This document shows, piece by piece, positions 15,288-21,486 of a stretch of 21,784 nucleotides of DNA. The position numbers were made by a program, and so were the translations under genes. Below the pieces are notes generated by a model. The model did no database searches, was not told where the DNA came from, and saw nothing but the letters and a program-made list of their open reading frames with translations. The stretch spans positions 1 through 21,784 of the IMG/VR virus record IMGVR_UViG_3300028008_000121; one strand, 5' to 3'. This stretch comes from a virus. Numbering within the stretch: position 1 is the stretch's first letter; each line of letters opens with the position of its first letter.

Positions 15288-15759
15288 GTTACCACTAAAT
15301 GATGTATTAAATGCAATCGATAGAAGAGATTTCAATTGGTATGCTAATCTTGATGCTGAGAAAAAGAAAGCATGGAGCAGTTGGTTGTTTGTACGTTATG
15401 CAAGTTCTACGAAAGGTAAAGATAAAGAAGAACTATTACTTAATACGAATGAGTTTGTGAATAAACATTATGGAGATATCTATAAGTATGATGAGTTAGT
15501 TTGGAAGTTAATGTGTTTAACGGGTACAGGAAAGAAACAGTACCACGAATGGATTAAACCACCAAACTCAAAGATAAAGAAAGATGCTATTTCGCAGTTT
15601 GTTTCAGAAACGTATCCTACAATGAATGGTGTTGAAGTAGAACTGTTTCTAAAAATGAACGATGTTGCAGATTTGAAACAAATGGCAACTGATATGGGCA
15701 TGACTGATAAAGAGATTGATGAAATCTTTGGTAAAAAGAAAAGAAAGAAGAAAAAATAA
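15277..15759 (+). CDS. 62: Clamp-loader small subunit gp62
   Basis: gp62 joins four gp44 ATPase subunits to load the gp45 sliding clamp. The 160-residue product starts MATKLPLNDVLNAIDRRDFNWYANL and has WLFVRYASSTKG near 36-50 and NEFVNKHYGDIYKYDELVWKLMCLTG near 60-90, the pattern of gp62 in marine T4-like phages. The C-terminus is Lys-rich (KKKRKKKK). The ATG at 15277 is preferred over an upstream in-frame ATG at 15256 because homologues start MATKLPL. gp44 and gp45 are not in this window, although in T4 the order is 45-44-62. The stop abuts the next ATG. Confidence 0.8.
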   Translation: MATKLPLNDVLNAIDRRDFNWYANLDAEKKKAWSSWLFVRYASSTKGKDKEELLLNTNEFVNKHYGDIYKYDELVWKLMCLTGTGKKQYHEWIKPPNSKIKKDAISQFVSETYPTMNGVEVELFLKMNDVADLKQMATDMGMTDKEIDEIFGKKKRKKKK

Positions 15760-15918
15760 ATGACAGAAGAAGTAATAATTTATGTTGATGGAGAAAGTGC
15801 ATCTTGTATGGGTGAACTAAATGACCATCCTAAAGTTTATTACTTTGTTCCCGAAGAGGGATATGCAGTTTGTGGATATTGTGGTATCAAGTTCGCAAGG
15901 AGAAAAGAAAATGTTTGA
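15760..15918 (+). CDS. Zinc-finger protein of zf-CHCC type, 52 residues
   Basis: A short gene whose ATG directly follows the gp62 stop (TAAATG). The product contains CMGELNDHPKVYYF and then VCGYCGIKF: Cys17, His24 and Cys39-x2-Cys42. That is the arrangement of the zf-CHCC family, related to the small NDUFS6/Complex I zinc-finger subunit and widespread as tiny bacterial and phage proteins. The likely fold binds one zinc ion; the role in phages is unknown. Its end overlaps the ATG of the next gene by 8 bases, and the ribosome-binding site of that gene lies inside it. Confidence 0.85.
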   Translation: MTEEVIIYVDGESASCMGELNDHPKVYYFVPEEGYAVCGYCGIKFARRKENV

Positions 15919-16582
15919 ATGTCAATATTGTAATGCAAAGTTTAAGTCTGAAAGGACTCTAATGGTTCACGTTTGTGAACCTAAAAGACGTTGGATGAAT
16001 AAAGACGAAAAATATTCAAGACTGGCTTTTTATGCTTTTAATAGATTTTATGAATTAACACATGCAGTTGGAAAGCCAATTGACTTTGATATGTTTGCAA
16101 AAAGTAAGTTTTATCTAGGGTTTACTAAGTTTGGAAAGCACATAATCAATATAAATGCAATAAATCCCGAAGAATTCATTGACTTTGTTATACAAAATAG
16201 TGTAAAATTAGATAAGTGGACATCAGATACAGTATATAACACATATATACAGGAGTTAAATAGAAAAGAATCTGCTGATAGGGCAGTAGAACGAAGCATA
16301 TTACTTATGCAGAAATGGGGTGAAGAATATGAAAGACCTTTTAATAAGTTTTTTAAAGAGGTCAGTAAGCCATTGGCAATTCATTATATCAAATCAGGAC
16401 GCATTAGTCCTTGGGTTATTTTTAATAGTGATAATGGTGCTGAATTAATCGACAGTTTTTCTGATGAAGAATTAATTATCATTAACGATTATTTGGAACC
16501 TGCATTTTGGTCAAGAAAGTTTAATGCTAGAGTAGAAGATGTACAGTTTGTTAAAATGATATTAAATAAGGCAGGTATATAA
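15911..16582 (+). CDS. Conserved protein with N-terminal C2H2-like zinc finger
   Basis: The 223-residue product starts MFECQYCNAKFKSERTLMVHVCEPKRRW: Cys4-x2-Cys7, then His and Cys spaced as in a C2H2/C2HC finger (His20, Cys22). The rest is helical, with ISPWVIFNS near 177-185 and PAFWSRKFNARVEDVQFVKMILNKAGI at the C-terminus, a layout I recall from a conserved marine T4-like phage protein of unknown function. Nucleic acid or protein binding is implied by the finger only. The start is fixed by AAGGAG at 15897-15902, 8 bases upstream. The upstream open stretch in the same frame is a shadow of the small zinc-finger gene. Confidence 0.85.
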   Translation: MFECQYCNAKFKSERTLMVHVCEPKRRWMNKDEKYSRLAFYAFNRFYELTHAVGKPIDFDMFAKSKFYLGFTKFGKHIININAINPEEFIDFVIQNSVKLDKWTSDTVYNTYIQELNRKESADRAVERSILLMQKWGEEYERPFNKFFKEVSKPLAIHYIKSGRISPWVIFNSDNGAELIDSFSDEELIIINDYLEPAFWSRKFNARVEDVQFVKMILNKAGI

Positions 16583-16770
16583 TGGCAACTAAAAGAGAAA
16601 CGTCAACAATAGGTAATTTAGTTATACAGAAAGACCCAGAAACAGGAGAATTATACTTAGAATTGCCCAAAGAAACTTTGAAGAAGTTAGGATGGAATGA
16701 AGACGATGAGTTGCAGTGGATAGAAAACCCAGACGGAACTTGGAATGTAATAAAATCGGAGAAGAAATAA
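16582..16770 (+). CDS. AbrB/MazE-like small protein
   Basis: The 62-residue product (IGNLVIQKDPETGELYLELPKETLKKLGWNEDDELQWIENPDGTWNVI) has the swapped-hairpin AbrB pattern: strand, LPKETLKKLGW..GDxLxW, strand. Family members bind DNA as dimers and act as transcription regulators or antitoxins. There is no toxin gene next to it, so a regulatory role is more likely. Start and stop each overlap the neighbour by one base (TAATG on both sides). Confidence 0.75.
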   Translation: MATKRETSTIGNLVIQKDPETGELYLELPKETLKKLGWNEDDELQWIENPDGTWNVIKSEKK

Positions 16771-17033
16771 TGAACCCAGATGACTTAATTAGTAATACAA
16801 ATTACTCTGATGTAACAATATCAGTGGATGATTCATATTGGAATGATATGGCCGACCCAAGAGATGATGAAATTAAATCTATGAATGACAGATTGTCAAC
16901 AATTGAAAATCGTTTATCAATTCTTGTACCAGATAAAGAGATGTTAGAGAAGTATGAAGTATTACAGGACATATACAAACAGTATAAGGTAGCAGAAGCA
17001 TTGCTCTCTGGTCCTGAATCGGAGATAGAATGA
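16770..17033 (+). CDS. Small acidic coiled-coil protein
   Basis: An 87-residue product of unknown function starting at the ATG that overlaps the previous stop (TAATG); the longer frame back to 16716 is a shadow. Residues about 30-80 form a likely coiled coil (DDEIKSMNDRLSTIENRLSILVPDKEMLEKYEVLQDIYKQYKVAEALL). Similar short helical proteins occur widely in marine myoviruses. Its stop overlaps the next start by four bases (ATGA). Confidence 0.75.
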   Translation: MNPDDLISNTNYSDVTISVDDSYWNDMADPRDDEIKSMNDRLSTIENRLSILVPDKEMLEKYEVLQDIYKQYKVAEALLSGPESEIE

Positions 17034-17524
17034 AAAATACTAGACAATATACATGGGAAGGTGTACAAGAAGCAATCAATTCAATTGCTATGCAAATGTT
17101 TAAAGATGAATGGCGACCAGATTATATCGTAGGTATAACTCGTGGTGGTTTAGTACCAGCAGTTCTACTTTCACATGCAACTGATATACCAATGAAAACA
17201 TTATGTGTTCAATTAGAATCAAAGGGACTAGAAGAAAACACTGAACGAAATGCTGAAATAGCCAGAGATGCATTAAAGAATAATAAAAAGATTTTAATTC
17301 TTGATGACATCAATAGAGGTGGAGATGCAATGCAATGGATTCAAAATGATTGGCAAGATGTAATTGGTATGGTAGGTGATTATAAATCAGAGTCTTGGCA
17401 TAGTAATGTTAGATTCGCTTCATTGATTGATAATCCTAATTCTAAAGTTCCTATGGACTATTGTAATGAAGAAGTTGACTTAGATGAGGAAAGTATCTGG
17501 GTGGAGTTTCCGTGGGAGAGTTAA
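17030..17524 (+). CDS. Phosphoribosyltransferase
   Basis: The 164-residue product is a type I PRTase of the xanthine/guanine-like group: YIVGITRGGLVPAVLLSH near 32-49 and the PRPP-binding loop ILILDDINRGGDAM at 88-101. The loop differs from the usual DDIxDTGxT: Asn-Arg-Gly-Gly-Asp replaces Asp-Thr-Gly-Lys-Thr, so the two acidic residues are kept but the Thr/Ser cluster that grips the 5-phosphate is changed. Substrate is unknown (a purine base or nicotinamide-like base). It could use PRPP made by the phage Prs. Confidence 0.85.
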   Translation: MKNTRQYTWEGVQEAINSIAMQMFKDEWRPDYIVGITRGGLVPAVLLSHATDIPMKTLCVQLESKGLEENTERNAEIARDALKNNKKILILDDINRGGDAMQWIQNDWQDVIGMVGDYKSESWHSNVRFASLIDNPNSKVPMDYCNEEVDLDEESIWVEFPWES

Positions 17525-17832
17525 TAAGACGAAATCCTAAAAGAACACAAGAAAGGCTTTTAAAACTTCGTAAGATTGTAGGACCAGAAAAGAATCCTAA
17601 AAGAAGATTTGTAGCAGAATTTGATAACGAAGAATATTTAAAATGGACTTCTGTTTCTTGTAAGAATGTAGATTATGGAGAAACTCATTTAATAAAAGGC
17701 GCAGGTCGTCTAGGAGAGTTAGTAGATTGGTGTGATGACAATTGTAATAAGTTATATGTTTTAGGTATGAACGATATAATATTTTTTGAAGATGAAAATG
17801 ATGCGGCAATGTTTACTTTGGTATGGAAATGA
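17512..17832 (+). CDS. Small hypothetical protein, paralogue-like to the gene at 15072
   Basis: A 106-residue product starting with GTG at 17512 and overlapping the PRTase end by 13 bases; GGTGGAG at 17500-17506 is a fair ribosome-binding site. The N-terminal third is strongly basic (NPKRTQERLLKLRK). The C-terminal half (VDWCDDNCNKLYVLGMNDIIFFEDENDAAMFTLVW) matches the pattern of the 71-residue protein at 15072. Function unknown. Its stop overlaps the next start (ATGA). Confidence 0.75.
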   Translation: MGELIRRNPKRTQERLLKLRKIVGPEKNPKRRFVAEFDNEEYLKWTSVSCKNVDYGETHLIKGAGRLGELVDWCDDNCNKLYVLGMNDIIFFEDENDAAMFTLVWK

Positions 17833-18422
17833 ATATAGTAAAAACTGATATTGATATTGATGTAGTTGATAGAGAATCTCTATTAACTCACTTCAAACAT
17901 ATTCCAGCGATTATCAAAAAGAAAGATGATACATATGATAAACATAATAGTGGTGTGTATCTTCAACCTATTCCGTTTGACCAGTTAACTGGATTCTCAT
18001 CAATTGATTATAAAGAAGCAGAAGACAGAGGATATTTCAAGTTAGATTTTCTAAACAATTCTTTATATGAAGGTGTACGAGATGAAGAACATTTAGATAA
18101 ACTGACAAATCAAGAACCGATATGGGATTTATTACAACACGAAGATGTAGTTAAAAATCTAGCACACGTTCATGCTCACATTGGTGTCTTAAAAGTATTG
18201 AAACCACAGAGTATTATAGAACTTGCAGAAGTTCTAGCAATCATTAGACCTGCTAAAAGACCTCTCTTAAACGAGAGTAAAGAAAAAATTAAAAAAGAAG
18301 TATGGGTTAAACCAACAGATGGTTCATATTATTTTAAGAAAGCACATGCGATTGCATATGCAGTAAGTATTGTGGTGCAACTTAATCTATTTTGCGAACA
18401 AGTTGAACAGAACGCCGTTTAA
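17829..18422 (+). CDS. Short DnaE-like (C-family DNA polymerase) fragment protein
   Basis: The 197-residue product reads like a condensed piece of bacterial DnaE. GYFKLDFLNNSLYEGV matches the DnaE segment around its third catalytic Asp (VKFDFLGLRTL). EPIWDLLQHEDVV...LKPQSIIELAEVLAIIRPAKRPLL matches IF.LLQ.GDT.GVFQ...KP....LIAL.ALYRPG. GSYYFKKAHAIAYAVSIVV matches GYGFNKSHAAAYAL. The N-terminal PHP domain and the other two catalytic Asp residues (PDFDIDF) are absent, so it should not polymerise on its own. It may be a domesticated accessory or a decoy for host polymerase parts; that is speculation. The ATG at 17829 overlaps the previous stop (ATGA); an ATG two codons earlier is also possible. 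Its 3' end overlaps the minus-strand gene by 41 bases. Confidence 0.8.
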   Translation: MNIVKTDIDIDVVDRESLLTHFKHIPAIIKKKDDTYDKHNSGVYLQPIPFDQLTGFSSIDYKEAEDRGYFKLDFLNNSLYEGVRDEEHLDKLTNQEPIWDLLQHEDVVKNLAHVHAHIGVLKVLKPQSIIELAEVLAIIRPAKRPLLNESKEKIKKEVWVKPTDGSYYFKKAHAIAYAVSIVVQLNLFCEQVEQNAV

Positions 18423-18774
18423 TTCTCTTTTGAATAATATTCGATAAACTTGTTTCTGGTCCCCATAATACTTCAGTATCTTTAGTATTCATGTTTAGAA
18501 TAACTTTATTAAAAGGCTCTATTTGTGACCTAAGGAACAGATTTATAGGAATCAATCTATTTGATTCCCACCACCATTGTTCGCCGAGTTCTATGAAATG
18601 TTTTCTGGCTTCGGCATTATCAATCTGCTCAAAGTCGTACATAGATGTTATTGTACTATCGCTGTTAATAATGATTCCAAGATACTCTTTGTATTCTTTT
18701 TTATTGCCATATTTGACACATGAGAAGAATGGATAGTTATCTTGTAGCCATTGTATTTTATCTTCGTCTATCAT
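18382..18774 (-). CDS. Conserved hypothetical protein on the minus strand
   Basis: The 130-residue product is the only minus-strand gene in the window. Patterns VKYGNKKEYKEYLGIIINSDSTITSMYDF, HFIELGEQWWWESNRLIPINLFLR and KRIKRRSVQLVRKID are like a conserved marine T4-like phage protein of unknown function. The first ATG is at 18774; a TTG two codons earlier is less likely. No ribosome-binding site is visible, and a late-like ATAAATA box lies 6 bases upstream on this strand. It is convergent with and overlaps the DnaE-like gene. Confidence 0.8.
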   Translation of the reverse strand: MIDEDKIQWLQDNYPFFSCVKYGNKKEYKEYLGIIINSDSTITSMYDFEQIDNAEARKHFIELGEQWWWESNRLIPINLFLRSQIEPFNKVILNMNTKDTEVLWGPETSLSNIIQKRIKRRSVQLVRKID

Positions 18775-18780
18775 AAACAA

Positions 18781-18788
18781 TATTTATG
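18781..18788 (-). promoter_or_regulatory. Late-like promoter box, minus strand
   Basis: Read on the minus strand the box is CATAAATA, resembling the T4 late consensus TATAAATA. With T4 spacing the start would be at 18775, one base before the ATG at 18774, giving an essentially leaderless mRNA. Confidence 0.45.
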
Positions 18789-18812
18789 CATCCTAAAAAT
18801 CACCCTCTGGAA

Positions 18813-18820
18813 GATAAATA
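18813..18820 (+). promoter_or_regulatory. Late-like promoter box, plus strand
   Basis: GATAAATA resembles the T4 late box. With T4 spacing the start falls on 18826, the A of the start codon of the downstream virion-type gene. It faces away from the minus-strand box about 24 bases upstream. Confidence 0.5.
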
Positions 18821-18825
18821 CATAT

Positions 18826-19629
18826 ATGATAAACTTTAACTTATACCAATACGAACGAGACATAGAAGTTGTTGTACAGGACGGAGATAACAACGCAACT
18901 ATGACTCAATACCTGGGGAATATGCCAATGTATGATACTACACACAAACTACATAAGGGTATCGATAATACTCTTAGATTTAAATTTAGGGACACAGATA
19001 GGAAATCTGTAGACCTTACTGGAAAAACTGTTATATGGAAAATGTACGACCGAAGTTCAAGAGAAAATGTACTTTTCAAATACTTAACTATTACAAATGC
19101 AACAAAAGGAATGGGGACATTATCAATCCCGACTTCTGATACAGTTCTACTCCCAGAGGGATTTTATCAATTTGCAATGTATACAGTAAAGGATGGTGTA
19201 GAGCAAATCATTTATACAGATACAAATGACAATGCCCATGGTGTGCTTGAAGTATTAGATGACGTTTATCCAGAGTTTTCAGACTCACAATCAACATCAA
19301 CATTCTATGATAACGGAACAAGAAAGATATCAACTGTATTTGACGGTGCAGGAGATACCATTAAAGCAAAATCTATTCACACATTTGCTGTTTACTATAC
19401 AGGATTTACAGGAGTTCTGAAGATAGAAGGCGATTTAAGTGAACAAGCAAGTTCATCAGATGACGATTGGTTTGATTTAACTCCAAGACTTATGTATGAC
19501 CCAAACATTACAATTAATAATGAAACAGGTGTTCAAGGATATGTTATTCAAGCAAATGTTAATTGGCTTAGGGTTTCATATTTAAATACAGCAACAGGTA
19601 CAGTCGATAAGATATTGGTTAGAAACTAA
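18826..19629 (+). CDS. Probable virion or tail-associated protein with BppU-like N-terminal domain
   Basis: The 267-residue product starts MINFNLYQYERDIEVVVQDGDN. Residues about 40-150 (LRFKFRDTDRKSVDLTGKTVIWKMYD ... GTLSIPTSDTVLLPEGFYQFAMYTVKDG ... VLEVLDDVYPEF) have the beta-sandwich pattern of N-terminal domains of baseplate upper or fibre-type proteins. The C-terminal part is also beta-rich (TFAVYYTGFTGVLKIEGDLSEQ ... WLRVSYLNTATGTVDKILV). Length and the late-like promoter box support a structural role. The frame is open upstream to 18751, but that stretch lies opposite the minus-strand gene and is not protein-like. The start has no ribosome-binding site at usual spacing. Confidence 0.75.
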   Translation: MINFNLYQYERDIEVVVQDGDNNATMTQYLGNMPMYDTTHKLHKGIDNTLRFKFRDTDRKSVDLTGKTVIWKMYDRSSRENVLFKYLTITNATKGMGTLSIPTSDTVLLPEGFYQFAMYTVKDGVEQIIYTDTNDNAHGVLEVLDDVYPEFSDSQSTSTFYDNGTRKISTVFDGAGDTIKAKSIHTFAVYYTGFTGVLKIEGDLSEQASSSDDDWFDLTPRLMYDPNITINNETGVQGYVIQANVNWLRVSYLNTATGTVDKILVRN

Positions 19630-19642
19630 TCAACTAAACCAC

Positions 19643-19671
19643 TTGACTTTTGGTCTCCAATGTTGTATTAT
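19643..19671 (+). promoter_or_regulatory. Sigma70-like promoter P7 for the primase gene
   Basis: TTGACT at 19643-19648, a 17-base spacer and TATTAT at 19666-19671. The predicted start, near 19678, is within a base or two of the primase ATG at 19679, so the transcript would be leaderless. A short dyad TTGG-TCT-CCAA (19650-19660) lies in the spacer. Confidence 0.55.
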
Positions 19672-19678
19672 AACAACT

Positions 19679-20677
19679 ATGGAACTACAACAATCTGTTT
19701 ATCAATTCATTTCCGGTAAGACAAGACAAAGTTCAGGCGGCTGGCTGAGTTTTAATTGTCCGTGCTGTATCGACCAAGGAGAATCTCGTGCTGATACGAG
19801 AATGAGAGGCGGATTAAAGAATGAGGGTGATTTAGTATCATATCATTGTTTTAATTGTGGTATTACGGCATCTCATAGAAAAGGCCATGTTATCAACAAG
19901 AATTTTGTTAAATTTATGAGATTATTGGGTGTTCCTGAGAGTGAGATAAAGAGATTGCAGATTGAAAGTATAAGAGAAAAAGAATTATCAGAGGGACCAT
20001 GGGTGTTCACATCAAAGACGCAGACCACAAGAATCCCATCATTTGCTGATATGAACTTGCCAGAGAGTTCAGAGTTATTAGAAGATGTAATAAATAAAGA
20101 TAACCCACCCGAAGGTGCCATTATGGCGGCAAAATATCTTATTGACCGTGAAGTTTATGATTTCGTTGATACATATTGGAGCAGTTCATTTGGATTTAAG
20201 AATCGTGTTATATTTCCGTTTACACAAGGCGACAGAATTGTAGGATATACAGGAAGAGATTATACGGGCAAATCAGAGTCTAAGTATATGACTAAGCAAC
20301 CAAAGAATTTTTTATATAATTCTGATAAGATTAAAGAAGATAAAGAATATTTGATTGTAGTTGAAGGAACAATTGATGCGGCAGTCTTAGACTGTGTTGC
20401 TATAATGAGCAACGAAGCATCACAGAATCAGATTGATTATATTAATCAGTTCAAAGGGGAAGTTATCGTATGTCCTGACAGAGATAACGCTGGTAAGAAG
20501 TTAATTCATCAGGCACAAGAAAATGGTTGGAGTGTTTCATTTCCAATCTGGGAAGAACATATTAAAGATGCGGCAGATTCAGTTAAAGAGTATGGAAAAT
20601 TATATACTCTGAAATCAATTATTGATGGTCGTATAAGTAATAGTACAAAGATAAGTGTTAAGACTAAAATAATGTGA
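19679..20677 (+). CDS. 61: DNA primase gp61
   Basis: gp61 makes RNA primers for lagging-strand synthesis and works with helicase gp41. The 332-residue product has an N-terminal zinc ribbon (Cys27-x2-Cys30 in CPCC, Cys57-x2-Cys60 in CFNC). It then has a linker and a Toprim domain with EGTIDA (conserved Glu) near 232-237 and CPDRDNAGKK (DxD) near 264-273. Length matches T4 gp61 (342). The TTG at 19643 in the same frame would place the promoter inside the gene; ATG at 19679, giving MELQQSVYQFI, fits the family. There is no ribosome-binding site in the few bases upstream. Confidence 0.92.
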   Translation: MELQQSVYQFISGKTRQSSGGWLSFNCPCCIDQGESRADTRMRGGLKNEGDLVSYHCFNCGITASHRKGHVINKNFVKFMRLLGVPESEIKRLQIESIREKELSEGPWVFTSKTQTTRIPSFADMNLPESSELLEDVINKDNPPEGAIMAAKYLIDREVYDFVDTYWSSSFGFKNRVIFPFTQGDRIVGYTGRDYTGKSESKYMTKQPKNFLYNSDKIKEDKEYLIVVEGTIDAAVLDCVAIMSNEASQNQIDYINQFKGEVIVCPDRDNAGKKLIHQAQENGWSVSFPIWEEHIKDAADSVKEYGKLYTLKSIIDGRISNSTKISVKTKIM

Positions 20678-20784
20678 GTTTATTAGTGGGTGAGCCAACC
20701 GACCACTTAAAAATAGCGGAGGACAATTCGGCAGGAGGGACTCATAACGACCTGCTTACAATAAAAAGCGTAGGAGCAAAATGA
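20674..20784 (+). CDS. Possible 36-residue protein linking primase and clpP
   Basis: A GTG overlapping the primase stop (GTGA) opens a frame of 36 codons that closes with a TGA overlapping the clpP start (ATGA). The product (about 36 residues, with EPTDHLKIAEDNSAGG and THNDLLTIKSVGAK) looks like real protein, hydrophilic with an ordered pattern. It exactly fills what would otherwise be a 103-base gap, rare in this genome. The start has no clear ribosome-binding site, so translation would depend on coupling. Function unknown. Confidence 0.55.
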   Translation: MSLLVGEPTDHLKIAEDNSAGGTHNDLLTIKSVGAK

Positions 20785-21437
20785 AGTTAATTAATAACAA
20801 GAATGATAGAGAAAACGTGATACCGGAACCTAAAAAACAACCAGAGATGCCACCACCACCACCGATGCCATCGCCACCGCAACCCCCAAAACCACCAGGT
20901 GAGTTTTTGCGAGAGAATGGTGTGTTGCATATGGATAAAGAATTCAATCAGGAAAATTGTATGCCATTAGTTAAAATGATTATGGAATATAATTTGATGC
21001 CAGAAAAAGATGCACCGAAGATTATACATTTGTATATAAACAGTCCGGGTGGATATGTTGATAGTTGTATGCATCTTATTGATGTAGTGAAACAATCACG
21101 TATTCCAGTGTACACATACGGAATGGGGTCAATTGCATCATGTGGTGTCATGCTTATGATGGCTGGTATTAAAGGACATCGTTATCTAACTCAAAACACA
21201 GCAGTTATGTCACATGAATTTAGTGGTGGAACAAAAGGTCAGTACCATGATATGCTAGATGCTCATTCTCATATGGAATGGACTAATAAGAAACTACTTG
21301 AACATTATATGAAATGTACTGGAAAGAAAGAACCATATATTAGGAAGCACCTATTGGCACCTAAAACAGACCATTGGTTAACGCCAGAAGAAGCGATTAA
21401 ACATGGAATTGCAGATAAACTAGTTGAAACATATTGA
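20781..21437 (+). CDS. clpP: ClpP-like serine protease with proline-rich N-terminus
   Basis: The 218-residue product is a ClpP-fold peptidase: INSPGGYVDSCMHLID near 86-101, then the catalytic triad Ser120 (GSIASCG), His145 (VMSHEFSGG) and Asp197 (KTDHWLTPEEA), all present. E. coli ClpP has Ser97, His122 and Asp171 in the same contexts. Residues 1-40 are replaced by a polar stretch and a proline run (PPPPPMPSPPQPPKPP, about 24-39), which is odd because the ClpP N-terminus forms the gated pore. Phage ClpP-like proteins may use host ClpA/ClpX or act in head maturation; its position among replication genes favours a host-takeover role. AGGAG lies 4 bases before the ATG. Confidence 0.9.
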   Translation: MKLINNKNDRENVIPEPKKQPEMPPPPPMPSPPQPPKPPGEFLRENGVLHMDKEFNQENCMPLVKMIMEYNLMPEKDAPKIIHLYINSPGGYVDSCMHLIDVVKQSRIPVYTYGMGSIASCGVMLMMAGIKGHRYLTQNTAVMSHEFSGGTKGQYHDMLDAHSHMEWTNKKLLEHYMKCTGKKEPYIRKHLLAPKTDHWLTPEEAIKHGIADKLVETY

Positions 21438-21462
21438 CAAAGTACTTAAAATTTTGTATAAT
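21434..21462 (+). promoter_or_regulatory. Sigma70-like promoter P8 for gp41
   Basis: TTGACA at 21434-21439, a 17-base spacer and TATAAT at 21457-21462, overlapping the clpP stop. ACAAA (21437-21441) pairs with TTTGT (21453-21457), and AAGTACTT (21440-21447) is itself palindromic. The predicted start, near 21469, leaves an 18-base leader with GAGG before the gp41 ATG. Confidence 0.75.
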
Positions 21463-21486
21463 ATTATAAACACTCAGAGGATATAA

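Noticed and set aside
15821-15910. Longer N-terminus for the C2H2-like protein
   Set aside because: The upstream frame is a shadow of the 52-residue zinc-finger gene; AAGGAG and the finger motif both support the ATG at 15911.
18751-18825. N-terminal extension of the virion-type protein
   Set aside because: This stretch lies opposite the start of the minus-strand gene and its promoter boxes, reads as non-protein-like sequence, and the ATG at 18826 begins the conserved-looking part.
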